In this document: piece by piece, positions 17,013 to 25,625 of the stretch | Numbering within the stretch: position 1 is the stretch's first letter | Layout of the letters: the number at the start of each line of letters is the position of its first letter | NCBI RefSeq assembly: GCF_007858445.1 | Contig: NZ_VIGV01000004.1 | Span: 496,001 to 560,000 of the forward strand | Reading direction: 5' to 3' | Length of the DNA: 64,000 nucleotides | From: Tsukamurella sputi | GTDB lineage: Bacteria; Actinomycetota; Actinomycetes; Mycobacteriales; Mycobacteriaceae | Notes under the pieces: model-generated | Database searches by the model: none | What the model was told of the DNA's origin: nothing | Seen by the model: the letters and a program-made list of their open reading frames with translations, nothing else | Made by a program: the position numbers and the translations under genes

Positions 17013-17690
17013 TCAGCGGTGGCCGTCGCGGGAGAGCATGCCGGACAAGTGTTCCCGGCTCAGCCGAGCGGCCGCGGTGGCGTCGCCCCGCTCGACGGCG
17101 GCGAGCAGCTCTGCGTGCGAATCCTGGTCGTCGTCCCCGCCGAAGGGCTCGGGCCGGGACCGCAGCATGTCGACCATCGCGCGCCGCAGGTGCGCCGCGA
17201 TCCCGTCGAACATCTCCAACAGGACGGGATTGTGCGCCGCGGCGATGACGGCGCGGTGGAAGTCGGTATCGGTCTCGACGTGGCGCACCAGGTCGCCTCG
17301 GTGCGCGGCGCGGATCGCGAGTGCGGCCCGGACGGCGTCGAGGTCCTCCTCGGTGCGCCGGTGCGCGGCGAGCGCGGCGGCCTCCACCTCGACCGCGATC
17401 CGTGCCTCGAGCACCGCGTCGATCGCCGCACCGTCGAGCATCGTGTCGAGGCCCGACGGGGCGTCCAGTCTGGTCACGAAGACCCCGGAGCCCTGGCGGG
17501 TGGTGAGCACGCCGATCCCCGCCAGGCGTCGGATCGCCTCGCGCACCGTCGACCGCCCTACGCCGAGTTGCGGCGCCAGGGTGGTCTCGCCGGGGAGTCG
17601 GTCACCGATCGCCCATTCGCCCGACCGGACCCGGGCGAGCAGGGCGTCGGCGGCCTGGTCGGCGAGCGATGCGCGACGGAGCGGGGGCAT
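17013..17690 (-). CDS. GntR/FadR-type transcriptional regulator
   Basis: A 225-residue GntR regulator of the FadR/FCD class. The winged helix is at about 10-70 (ADQAADALLARVRSGEWAIGDRLPGETTLAPQLGVGRSTVREAIRRLAGIGVLTTRQGSGVFVT). The helical FCD ligand domain contains AVEVEAAALAAHR, DTDFHRAVIAAAHNPVLLEMF and SHAELLAAVERGDATAA. The Asp and His residues of the last two match FCD metal/ligand positions. The ATG at 17688-17690 is preceded at six bases by TATTCT (minus strand, 17702-17697), supporting this start over a longer frame that would overlap the leuA leader peptide. It is divergent from leuA, but leucine control is not proven. Confidence 0.85.
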   Translation of the reverse strand: MPPLRRASLADQAADALLARVRSGEWAIGDRLPGETTLAPQLGVGRSTVREAIRRLAGIGVLTTRQGSGVFVTRLDAPSGLDTMLDGAAIDAVLEARIAVEVEAAALAAHRRTEEDLDAVRAALAIRAAHRGDLVRHVETDTDFHRAVIAAAHNPVLLEMFDGIAAHLRRAMVDMLRSRPEPFGGDDDQDSHAELLAAVERGDATAAARLSREHLSGMLSRDGHR

Positions 17691-17742
17691 GCGTCGAGAA
17701 TACTTCTCAGCGTGTCTGAGGAGTTGTGGTAGGGTCGTGCCC

Positions 17743-17793
17743 ATGACGCAGCGCGACATCTCGCTTCTCCTTCCGCGCCACGGCGGGGTCTGA
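17743..17793 (+). CDS. leuL: leuA leader peptide (16 aa)
   Basis: ATG at 17743 opens MTQRDISLLLPRHGGV and stops at TGA 17791. Three consecutive leucine codons (CTT CTC CTT, rarely used here compared with CTG/CTC) are the sensing run. A TAGGGT -10 box at 17730-17735 is seven bases upstream, so the peptide is translated from a leaderless mRNA. Its last codons overlap the first arm of the downstream RNA structure, so ribosome stalling on Leu codons would change folding. This is the arrangement reported for leuA leaders of many Actinobacteria. Confidence 0.85.
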   Translation: MTQRDISLLLPRHGGV

Positions 17794-17834
17794 TTCCGGG
17801 CCGGCCTCCCGCCGTGGGGAATCCGTGCCGGCCC
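17778..17834 (+). promoter_or_regulatory. LEU element: pseudoknot leader of leuA
   Basis: Two interleaved helices can form. CCACGGCGGG (17778-17787) pairs perfectly with CCCGCCGTGG (17808-17817). GGGCCGGC (17798-17805), in the first loop, pairs with GCCGGCCC (17827-17834). The crossing order (1-2-1'-2') is that of a pseudoknot or of mutually exclusive stems. A conserved pseudoknot named LEU element has been described upstream of leuA in most Actinobacteria. The second helix ends 27 bases before the leuA start, so control of translation or elongation is plausible. Confidence 0.8.
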
Positions 17835-17861
17835 GTGTCCTGACCCGATGAAGGAACCGTC

Positions 17862-19619
17862 ATGCCCTTTCCCACGATCGACTCACCTCGCGGCCCCGTC
17901 CCCGGCGCGGCGCCCGCCTGGAACCGCCAGCGCGCCTCGCAGATGCCGCACCATCGCTACCGCGACGTCCACGCCCGCGTCGACGTTCCTCTGTCCGATC
18001 GCGCCTGGCCCACCCGGCGCCTGACCGCGGCGCCACTGTGGGTCCCCGTCGACCTGCGTGACGGCAACCAGGCACTGCCCGAGCCGATGGACCCCGCCCG
18101 TAAGCGCCGCTTCTTCGAACTCATGGTGGCGATGGGCTACAAGGAGATCGAGGTCGGGTACCCGTCCGCGTCGCAGACCGACTACGACTTCGTCCGGCTG
18201 ATCGCGGAGTCGGACATCGCACCCGAGGACGTGACCGTGGTCGTCTTCACGCCCGCGCGCCGCGATCTGATCGAGCGGACGGTCGAGTCCGTCCGCGGGA
18301 TCCGCAACGAGGTGGTCATCCACATGTACACCGCGACCGCCCCCACCTGGCGCGACGTCGTCCTGGGCCGGAGCCGCGCGGAGTTGACGGAGCTGATCCT
18401 GGACGGCGGCCGCGATCTGCTCGCATCGGCGGGAGACCTGGACGGAGTGCGCTTCGAGTTCTCGCCCGAGGTCTTCAACCTCACCGAGCCGGACTACGTA
18501 CTCGAGGTCTGCGACGCGATGACCGGCCTGTGGGATGCCACTGCAGACCGCCCGGTGATCCTCAACCTGCCCGCGACGGTCGAGGTGGCGACGCCGAACG
18601 TCTACGCCGACCAGATCGAGTACATGGACCGCAACCTCGCCCGCCGCGATGCCGTGATCCTCTCGGTGCACCCCCACAACGACCGCGGGACGGGCATCGC
18701 GTGCGCGGAGCTGGCGGTGCTGGCCGGGGCGCAGCGCGTCGAGGGTTGCCTCTTCGGCAACGGCGAGCGCACGGGCAATGTCGACCTGGCGACGCTGGCG
18801 CTCAACATGTTCGCGCAGGGCATCGACCCGATGATCGACTTCTCCGACATCGACGAGGTGCGGCGCACCGTCGAGACGTGCAACGGGATCGGTGTGCACG
18901 ACCGGCACCCCTACGTCGGCGACCTCGTGCACACCGCCTTCAGCGGAACCCATCAGGACGCGATCAGGAAGGGCTTCGCCGAGCACCGCGCCCGCGCCGA
19001 GGCCGAGGGGCGCGACGCGCGTGACATCGAGTGGCGGGTGCCCTACCTGCCCGTCGACCCCGCCGACATCGGCCGGACCTATGACGCCGTCATCCGCGTG
19101 AACTCCCAGTCGGGCAAGGGCGGGATGGCTTACCTGATGGAGCGCGACCTGGGTCTGGAACTGCCGAGGCGGCTGCAGATCGAGTTCGCCCGGCATGTGC
19201 AGGCCCGCGCCGACGACCAGGGCACGGAGATGGACACCGCCGCGCTGTGGGCCGTCTTCGAGGAGGCCTTCCGCGCCGAGGGTGACCGGTTCGAGCTGGT
19301 CGAATGCGTCGTGGGGCAGACCCCGGACGGCAGTGGAGTCACGGTCGGGCTCCGGGTCGACGGGACGCTGCACCGAACCGTCGTCGACGGTGCCGGGCCG
19401 GTGGAGGCGCTCGTCGCCGCGCTCGCCGAGCACGACGCCAAGATCGAGGTTCTCTCCCTGCATCAGACCTCGCTCGGACGCGGCGACGATGCGGAGGCGC
19501 TCACGCTCCTGGAGTTCCGCCGCGACGGCGAGGTGCGCTGGAGCATGGGCCGCGACCGATCAGTGCTGGCCGCGACGGCCGCCGCGGTGATCGGCGCCGC
19601 GCACATGACCGGCCGGTAA
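17862..19619 (+). CDS. leuA: 2-isopropylmalate synthase
   Basis: A 585-residue enzyme that condenses acetyl-CoA with 2-ketoisovalerate, the first step of leucine synthesis. The TIM-barrel catalytic region has [21 protein letters not shown] (catalytic Arg/Asp and a metal ligand), [18 protein letters not shown], the metal-binding [12 protein letters not shown] and [15 protein letters not shown]. The C-terminal ~140 residues form the leucine-feedback regulatory domain ([30 protein letters not shown]). Length matches actinobacterial LeuA type 2. The ATG follows GATGAAGGA. It is controlled by the leader peptide/LEU element upstream, and a GntR regulator lies divergently. Confidence 0.95.
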   Translation: MPFPTIDSPRGPVPGAAPAWNRQRASQMPHHRYRDVHARVDVPLSDRAWPTRRLTAAPLWVPVDLRDGNQALPEPMDPARKRRFFELMVAMGYKEIEVGYPSASQTDYDFVRLIAESDIAPEDVTVVVFTPARRDLIERTVESVRGIRNEVVIHMYTATAPTWRDVVLGRSRAELTELILDGGRDLLASAGDLDGVRFEFSPEVFNLTEPDYVLEVCDAMTGLWDATADRPVILNLPATVEVATPNVYADQIEYMDRNLARRDAVILSVHPHNDRGTGIACAELAVLAGAQRVEGCLFGNGERTGNVDLATLALNMFAQGIDPMIDFSDIDEVRRTVETCNGIGVHDRHPYVGDLVHTAFSGTHQDAIRKGFAEHRARAEAEGRDARDIEWRVPYLPVDPADIGRTYDAVIRVNSQSGKGGMAYLMERDLGLELPRRLQIEFARHVQARADDQGTEMDTAALWAVFEEAFRAEGDRFELVECVVGQTPDGSGVTVGLRVDGTLHRTVVDGAGPVEALVAALAEHDAKIEVLSLHQTSLGRGDDAEALTLLEFRRDGEVRWSMGRDRSVLAATAAAVIGAAHMTGR

Positions 19620-19658
19620 CGTCGCGGGGTGCGCGGGCAACCAATAGGGTCGGTAGGC

Positions 19659-22124
19659 GTGCACGCAGAAGGAACCTTCACCGTCGAGCCCACGTACCCC
19701 GCGTCGCTCGCACCGCTCGCCGACCTCGCGCTGAACCTGCGTTGGGTCTGGCACGGCCCCACCCAGGACCTCTTCTCCACCGTCGCCCCCGAGGTGTGGG
19801 CGGCCACGAAGGACCCGCTCGAAGCCCTCCGCGGCGCGGATCAGGCCCGAGTGGCCGCACTCGGCGCCGACGAGGAGTTCGTCGCGCTGGTCCGCGCGCT
19901 CCACGCCGACCTGAACGATTACCTCACCCGGCCGTCGTGGGCCGACGAGCTGAAGGACGGCGCGAAGGGCATCGCCTACTTCTCGATGGAGTTCGGCGTG
20001 AGCCAGACGTTGCCGAACTACTCCGGCGGCCTCGGCGTGCTCGCGGGGGACCACCTCAAGGCGGCCTCCGACCTCGGCCTGCCGCTGGTGGCATTGGGCC
20101 TGCTGTACCGGCACGGCTACTTCCAGCAGTCGCTCTCCGCGGACGGCTGGCAGCTCGAGCAGTACCCCGAGTTCGATCCGGCGCAACTCCCGCTGCGCCC
20201 GGTGACCCTCTCGAGCGGGCAGCAACTGGTGGTGTCCGTGCCGCTGGAGGGGCGGGTGCTCAGCGCGGCCGTGTGGCGGGCGGACGTGGGCCGGATCCCG
20301 CTGCTCCTGCTGGACACCGACATCGAGAACAATGACGCGGACCTCCGGGCGGTCACCGACCGCCTCTACGGCGGCGACGCGGAACACCGGCTGCGCCAGG
20401 AGATCCTGCTCGGCATCGGCGGGGTGCGCGCCGCCCGCGCCTTCTGCGACCTCACCGGGCACCCGGGGATCGAGGTCTTCCACGCCAACGAGGGCCACGC
20501 GGGCTTCCTCGGGCTCGAGCGGATCCGCGAGCTCATGGCCACCGAGGAGCTGACGTTCGCGGAGGCGAAGACGCTGGCCCGCACCGCCACCGTCTTCACG
20601 ACGCACACACCGGTGCCGGCCGGTATCGATCGTTTCCCCGTCGACCTCGTGCGCCGCTACTTCGGCGACGGCGGGCAGATGTGCTCGCTGCTCCCGACGG
20701 TGCCGCTCGACGACGTGATCGCCCTGGGCGCGGAGGCCGACCCCGGCGTCTTCAACATGGCCCACATGGGATTCCGGCTCGCCCAGCGGGCGAACGGGGT
20801 CTCGAAGCTCCACGGCGCCGTGAGCCGCGAGATGTTCGCGGACCTGTGGCCCGGCTTCGAACCCGCCGAGGTGCCGATCGGCTCCGTCACGAACGGCGTG
20901 CACCACGGGACGTGGGCCGATCGCCTCGTCGCCGAACGGGCCACCGACCCGCTCTCGATGCCCGACGAGGCCCTCTGGCGCCTGCGGACCACGCTGCGGC
21001 ACCGCCTCGTCGAGGAGGTGCGCTCCCGCACCCGCACGGCCTGGATCGAGCGGGGCGCCGTGGACGCCGAACTCGGCTGGACGGACCGGATGTTCGACCC
21101 CGAGGTGCTCACGATCGGCTTCGCCCGCCGGGTCTCGACGTACAAGCGGCTCACGCTGATGCTGCGCGATCCGGAGCGGCTGCGCGCCCTCCTGCTCAGC
21201 GCGGACCGGCCCGTGCAGGTGGTGATCGCCGGGAAGAGCCACCCCCACGACGACGAGGGCAAGCGATTGCTGCAGCAACTGCTGCACTTCACCGACGACC
21301 GCGCGCTGCGCCACCGGATCGCCTTCCTGCCCAACTACTCCATCGGGATGGCGGGGTACCTGTACCACGGCTGCGACGTCTGGCTGAACAATCCGCTGCG
21401 GCCCCTGGAGGCCTGCGGCACGTCCGGGATGAAGAGCGCGATGAACGGCGGCCTCAACCTGTCGGTCCTCGACGGCTGGTGGGACGAGCTCTACGACGGG
21501 AACAACGGCTGGGCCATCCCGTCGGCCGTGGGCGTGGACCCGGGGCGGCGCGACGACATCGAGGCGGACGCCCTCTACGACCTGCTCGAGCACGAGGTGG
21601 TACCCGCGTTCTACGACCGCCGCGACCCCGACGACGCACCGTCGCGCTGGCTGGCCAAGGTGCGGCACACCCTCTCCGCGACCGCGCCCGAGGTCTCCGC
21701 CGACCGCATGGTCCGCGAGTACGCAGGCGACTACTACCGGCCGGCGGCGCGCTCCGCCCGTGCGACGCGGCCGGCCGTCGCCGACCTCGTCGAGTACATC
21801 GACCGGGTCCGTGCGGGCTGGGACGCGGTGCGCATCGGATCGTCGAACGCCGCGGTCGTGCCCGAGGGTGTCGACCTCACCGCGGACATCGACCTCGGCG
21901 CTCTGGAGGACGGCGACGTCCGCGTCGAAGCCGTGATCGGCGGCGTCGACGAGGCCGGAGAGATCGTGGACGGCAGGGCCGTTCGTCTCCACTTCGACGG
22001 TGAGCGTTACCGGGCGGTGCTGCCCGGTCAGGTGGGTCGGTTCGGCTACGCGGTGCGCGTGCTCCCGCAGCACCGCCTGCTCACCGGCCCGGCCGAGCTC
22101 GGACTGGTCCGGTACGCGCGATGA
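19659..22124 (+). CDS. glgP: Alpha-glucan (glycogen) phosphorylase, GT35
   Basis: An 821-residue phosphorylase of the short GlgP type found in actinobacteria. The N-terminal ~110 residues form a DUF3417-like domain (SLAPLADLALNLRWVWHGPTQDLF). The catalytic core includes GIAYFSMEFGVSQTLPNYSGGLGVLAGDHLKAASDLGLPLVALGLLYRHGYFQQ, EVFHANEGHAGFLGLERI and the PLP-lysine region EACGTSGMKSAMNGGLNLSVLDGWWDE. It releases glucose-1-phosphate from glycogen. The GTG at 19659 is eight bases after TAGGGT (19645-19650); an in-frame GTG 30 bases upstream precedes that box. Its stop overlaps the ATG of the glucokinase gene (ATGA), coupling the two. Confidence 0.9.
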   Translation: MHAEGTFTVEPTYPASLAPLADLALNLRWVWHGPTQDLFSTVAPEVWAATKDPLEALRGADQARVAALGADEEFVALVRALHADLNDYLTRPSWADELKDGAKGIAYFSMEFGVSQTLPNYSGGLGVLAGDHLKAASDLGLPLVALGLLYRHGYFQQSLSADGWQLEQYPEFDPAQLPLRPVTLSSGQQLVVSVPLEGRVLSAAVWRADVGRIPLLLLDTDIENNDADLRAVTDRLYGGDAEHRLRQEILLGIGGVRAARAFCDLTGHPGIEVFHANEGHAGFLGLERIRELMATEELTFAEAKTLARTATVFTTHTPVPAGIDRFPVDLVRRYFGDGGQMCSLLPTVPLDDVIALGAEADPGVFNMAHMGFRLAQRANGVSKLHGAVSREMFADLWPGFEPAEVPIGSVTNGVHHGTWADRLVAERATDPLSMPDEALWRLRTTLRHRLVEEVRSRTRTAWIERGAVDAELGWTDRMFDPEVLTIGFARRVSTYKRLTLMLRDPERLRALLLSADRPVQVVIAGKSHPHDDEGKRLLQQLLHFTDDRALRHRIAFLPNYSIGMAGYLYHGCDVWLNNPLRPLEACGTSGMKSAMNGGLNLSVLDGWWDELYDGNNGWAIPSAVGVDPGRRDDIEADALYDLLEHEVVPAFYDRRDPDDAPSRWLAKVRHTLSATAPEVSADRMVREYAGDYYRPAARSARATRPAVADLVEYIDRVRAGWDAVRIGSSNAAVVPEGVDLTADIDLGALEDGDVRVEAVIGGVDEAGEIVDGRAVRLHFDGERYRAVLPGQVGRFGYAVRVLPQHRLLTGPAELGLVRYAR

Positions 22125-23026
22125 CGGTGCTCGCGGTGGACCTCGGCGGCACGAAGGTGGCGGCCGCACTGGTGGAGCCCGACGGCACCGTCGTCGAGGC
22201 GTCCCGCCACCGTGCCCCGACCGGCCCGGAGGCGACGACGGCCGAGCTCGAGGCCTCGATCACCGAGGTCGTCCGCGACGCCCTGGCGGCGGCGGACGGG
22301 CCCGTACAGGGCGTGGGACTCGCTGCGGCGGGGCCCGTCGACGATGCGGCGGGGACCACGTCGCCGATCAATCTCGAGGCGCTGCACGGCTTCCCGCTGC
22401 GCGACCTGGTGGCGGACGCAGCCGGTGGCCTGTCCGTCGAGTTCCGCCGCGACGGCGTCGCGATCGTGCTCGGCGAGCACTGGCTGGGCGCCGCGCGCGG
22501 CCACGACGACGCCCTAGGCATGGTGGTCTCCACCGGCATCGGCGGCGGCTTCATCGTGGGCGGGCGCGCGCTGGTCGGCAACGCCGGGCACATCGGTCAA
22601 GTGGAGGTCTCGGGGTACACCGGCAGCGAATCCCTCGGCCGCACGACGATGCTCGAGTCCGTCGCCTCCGGGCCGCACACCGTGGAGTGGGCCCGGACCC
22701 AGGGCTTCGCGGGCACCACCGGCGAGGAACTGGGGGAGGCGTACCGCGCCGGCGACGAGGTCGCGGTCGCCGCGGTGCGACGGTGCGCCGCCGCCGTCGG
22801 ACAGGGGATCGGTAGCGCGGTCGCGCTGGTGCCCGTCTCGGTGGTGGTGCTCGGCGGCGGCTTCACCAGGGTCGCCGACGACTTCGTCGCGCTCGTGCAG
22901 AGCGTTGTCGCGGAACACCCGCTGCCCTACGTCGCCGGCGCTCGGGTCGTTCCCGCCGGCCTCGGCAGCGACGCCCCGCTCATCGGCGCCGCGGCCCTTG
23001 TCTACCGCCGGAACGTCCTGTCCTGA
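22121..23026 (+). CDS. ROK-family glucokinase
   Basis: The 301-residue product has the ROK/ASKHA fold: phosphate-1 motif LAVDLGGTKVAAALVEPDG, interdomain ISTGIGGGFIVGGRALVGNAGHIGQ, and C-terminal VVVLGGGFTRVADDF. The usual ROK zinc site (CxCGxxGCxE after the GHxxxxxxG motif) is absent; the segment reads EVSGYTGSESLGRTTMLESVASG, so it is a zinc-free variant. Translational coupling to glgP suggests that it phosphorylates glucose freed from glycogen, feeding glycolysis together with glucose-1-phosphate. It converges with the sarcosine-oxidase-like gene, with a small hairpin between them. Confidence 0.82.
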   Translation: MTVLAVDLGGTKVAAALVEPDGTVVEASRHRAPTGPEATTAELEASITEVVRDALAAADGPVQGVGLAAAGPVDDAAGTTSPINLEALHGFPLRDLVADAAGGLSVEFRRDGVAIVLGEHWLGAARGHDDALGMVVSTGIGGGFIVGGRALVGNAGHIGQVEVSGYTGSESLGRTTMLESVASGPHTVEWARTQGFAGTTGEELGEAYRAGDEVAVAAVRRCAAAVGQGIGSAVALVPVSVVVLGGGFTRVADDFVALVQSVVAEHPLPYVAGARVVPAGLGSDAPLIGAAALVYRRNVLS

Positions 23027-23039
23027 CGGCACCGTCAGG
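23022..23039. terminator. Bidirectional hairpin between convergent genes
   Basis: CCTGACGG pairs with CCGTCAGG around a two-base centre. It spans the stop codons of the glucokinase (23026) and the convergent flavoenzyme (23035). There is no T-tract. A bidirectional terminator is inferred from position. Confidence 0.45.
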
Positions 23040-24132
23040 CGAGGTGGAACGGCGACCCGGCACCCGGGGTGGTCGCGAGCCGGGCCACCAGCTCGCCCAG
23101 CGCGGGCAGGAACTTGAAGCCGTGCCCGGAGAACCCGGCGGCGACCGTGATCGGACCGACGTTGTCGATCGCGAAGTCCGTCGTCGGGGTCGAGGTGTAC
23201 GTGCAGCTGATCTCCTCGAACCGGTCCGGGTCCGCGCCGGGGATCCATTCCGCGACGTACCGCCGCAGGGCCCGCAGTTGGACCGGCTCCGACCGCAGAC
23301 TGCGCGCATCGGGGTCCGTCACGGGACCCACGCCGTGCCACCCGGCCTTGATCCCGACGCCGGGCGTCCACCCGCCGTAGACGGCCGAGGGCCACCACGG
23401 GCCGTCGGCCTCGGGATGGTGATTGAACGCAGGCAGATCGGCGATCGGCGCCGCGAGCGCGAAGTGCGCGGGCTGCTCCTGGGTGACGGTGAGCCGGGGC
23501 AGGTCCACCACACCCGCCAGGAGACGGTTCGACCAGGCACCCGCCGCGACGACGGCGGTGCGCGCGGTGATCGGCCCGGCTTCCGTGTCGATGACCACGC
23601 CGTCGTCGTTCGCTTCGATCGAGGTGACCCGGGTGTCCTCCAGGATCCGTGCGCCGCGGGCCTCCGCGACGCGATAGAGGGCGTCGACGGACTGCTCGGC
23701 GTAGAGCCGCCCGCCGTCGGGGAAGTGCACGGCGGGCCCGGCGAACCGCAGCTGCGGCCACCGTCGGGAGGCCTCGCGCGCGTCGAGGAGCTCGGCGCGC
23801 AGGCCGATCGTGGGCAGGGCCTCCAGGAGGTCCGCCACGTCCGGGCGCGGCCCGTGACTGACGACACCCACCTGGTCGAGGAGGTGCGCGCCGGACTCGG
23901 CTTCGATCTCCCGCCACAGGGGCAGCGCCGCGCGCAACAGAGCGAGGTACTCGGGGCGGGTGTAGCCCGGGTTGAAGTTGCGCGTGGCGCCGTGGGAGGC
24001 GCCCAGCGGGTGGGCGCGCCGGTACCGCTCGATGAGCACGACGTCGACTCCGGTGCGAGCGAGCGCCCACGCCGCGGCCGCCCCGACGCCGCCGCCCCCG
24101 ACGACCGCGACCCGATGGTCGGCACGTGTCAT
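23035..24132 (-). CDS. FAD-dependent oxidase of the sarcosine oxidase/N-methyl-tryptophan oxidase family
   Basis: The 365-residue DAO-family flavoprotein begins with the dinucleotide motif VAVVGGGGVGAAAAWALARTGVDVVLIER. It continues with HPLGASHGATRNFNPGYTRPEYLAL, the typical sarcosine/N-methyltryptophan oxidase FAD-binding stretch. It retains the Cys used for covalent FAD attachment (EISCTYTSTPTTDFAID) and ends with GFSGHGFKFLPALGELVARL. It would oxidise secondary amines to an aldehyde and H2O2. The ATG at 24130-24132 follows GAGGAGA; the frame extends upstream without a ribosome site. It is divergent from the WS/DGAT-like gene and shares a 164-base promoter region in which I see no clear operator. 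Confidence 0.87.
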   Translation of the reverse strand: MTRADHRVAVVGGGGVGAAAAWALARTGVDVVLIERYRRAHPLGASHGATRNFNPGYTRPEYLALLRAALPLWREIEAESGAHLLDQVGVVSHGPRPDVADLLEALPTIGLRAELLDAREASRRWPQLRFAGPAVHFPDGGRLYAEQSVDALYRVAEARGARILEDTRVTSIEANDDGVVIDTEAGPITARTAVVAAGAWSNRLLAGVVDLPRLTVTQEQPAHFALAAPIADLPAFNHHPEADGPWWPSAVYGGWTPGVGIKAGWHGVGPVTDPDARSLRSEPVQLRALRRYVAEWIPGADPDRFEEISCTYTSTPTTDFAIDNVGPITVAAGFSGHGFKFLPALGELVARLATTPGAGSPFHLA

Positions 24133-24296
24133 TGCGTCTCCTCTCGCACGGTCGGCGGGTTCACGTCGACCGGGAATCGCGTTCGAAGCTACGGCAGAAA
24201 GGGGCGGCAGGCTTTCCCTCACGTCGATCCGATCGCAGTGACGGCATCACGGTCCACGTCACCCGATCGGCGGCGCGATTGGGCTAGTGTGTGGCC

Positions 24297-25625
24297 GTGA
24301 TCGGCGGATTGCTCTCTCCCCGTGACGCCCGCACCTACTGGTCCTCGGGCCGGATGCCGAGCGACCAGTTCCTGCTCTACTGCTTCGATCACGGTGCGGC
24401 GCACGGTCCGTCCGCCGCCGAGGTAGCGGATGTCGTGCTGGCGCGCGCCCCGTCGATCGCCGACCTGCGGCTGCGGATCTCGCCGGCGCCCGGCGATCTC
24501 GAACACCCCGCATGGGCGCCGAACACCGTCGTCGACGTGCGCGAGGGCATCGCGCATACCTGGGACGAGGTGCCCGGCGCGCTCGCGAGGCTGTTCGCGC
24601 GCCAGGTGGATGCGACGGTGTCGCCGTGGCGTCTGCACGTCTTCCCGCACGTCGCCGGTGCTCCGCGCTGCAGCGGGACGGCTACCGTTGTGGTGCTGCA
24701 GGTGGCGCACGCCCTCGCGGACGGGCGCCGCGCGTCCGACATCGCGCGGAGGCTGTTCGACGGCGCCCAGGCCGCCGAGGTCCCGGTCTTCCGCCCGCTT
24801 CCGGGCGCGGTGCGCGCCGCGCGCGGCCTCGCCGGGCTGCCCGTCGCGCTGGTCCGCACGATCGCCCTCGGCCTGGTCAGCTCGCCCGCCCGCGCCGAGA
24901 TCGACCGGCGCACCCGGGCCGGCCTGCTGCCCGAGCCGGTGCCGGGGAGTCCGCTCACTCCGCTCAACGTCGCGCCCGACGGTTCGCGCGACGTCCGGAT
25001 GCTGGTCCGGGACAGTGCCGCCCTGCGCTCCGAGTACACCGTGACGGTGAACGCGCTCGCCGCGGTGTCGCTCGCCGTGGAGCGGTACCTGCACGGCCAT
25101 GGCGCGGACGTGCCCGGCGGTCTCGCCGCGGAGGTGATGGTCGCGCGCGAGCCGCGGCGCGGGGAGCGCAACGCCTTCGGGAACGTCTCGGTACCGCTGT
25201 ATCCGGAAGCGCCCATAGCGGATCGGCCCGCATTGATCGCCGCTGCACTGGCGGGCGCGCGGGCCCGCGCCGCGAGTCCGCTGTGGCGCACCGTGGGCGC
25301 GGCGGAGGATGCGGCACCGTCGGTCCTGGCGGCGTTCGGCGTGCGCTCCTTCGACCCGACGACGGTGCCGGAGACGATGGCGGGTGCGACCGTGCTCTCC
25401 AGCGTGCACCGGGGACCGTCCGATCTGGAGCTGCTGGGCGGGAGATCGGTGTTCACCGCGGGCTTTCCGGCGCTCTCGCCCGCCATGGGGCTCACGCACG
25501 GCGTGCACGGCCTCGGTGACACGGTGACGGTGTCGGTGACCAGTAGTCGCACGGCCGTACCGGATCCGGACGAGTATGCGGAGCTGCTCGCCGCGGCGCT
25601 CCGCGAGGTGGCTCAGTCGGCCTGA
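24297..25625 (+). CDS. WS/DGAT-like acyltransferase with altered active-site motif
   Basis: The 442-residue product resembles wax ester synthase/diacylglycerol acyltransferases of Mycobacteriales. The N-terminal acyltransferase part includes PSDQFLLYCFD and CSGTATVVVLQVAHALADGRRASDIA; the C-terminal half (LAAEVMVAREPRRGERNAFGNVSVPLYPEAP) corresponds to DUF1298. The catalytic HHxxxDG motif reads AHALADG: the second His and the Asp-Gly remain, but the first His is Ala. Such members may be inactive or have other acyl acceptors. The GTG at 24297 is six bases after TAGTGT (24285-24290); a GTG six bases upstream is also possible. Its 3' end overlaps the LacI gene by 13 bases. Confidence 0.75.
   Translation: MIGGLLSPRDARTYWSSGRMPSDQFLLYCFDHGAAHGPSAAEVADVVLARAPSIADLRLRISPAPGDLEHPAWAPNTVVDVREGIAHTWDEVPGALARLFARQVDATVSPWRLHVFPHVAGAPRCSGTATVVVLQVAHALADGRRASDIARRLFDGAQAAEVPVFRPLPGAVRAARGLAGLPVALVRTIALGLVSSPARAEIDRRTRAGLLPEPVPGSPLTPLNVAPDGSRDVRMLVRDSAALRSEYTVTVNALAAVSLAVERYLHGHGADVPGGLAAEVMVAREPRRGERNAFGNVSVPLYPEAPIADRPALIAAALAGARARAASPLWRTVGAAEDAAPSVLAAFGVRSFDPTTVPETMAGATVLSSVHRGPSDLELLGGRSVFTAGFPALSPAMGLTHGVHGLGDTVTVSVTSSRTAVPDPDEYAELLAAALREVAQSA

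Noticed and set aside
17691-17759. Longer form of the GntR regulator starting at 17759
   Set aside because: It would overlap the leuA leader peptide and its promoter; TATTCT is placed exactly six bases before the internal ATG.
19560-22169. Minus-strand open frame of over 850 codons opposite glgP
   Set aside because: It is a shadow of glycogen phosphorylase, with Arg/Val/Asp-rich low-complexity translation.
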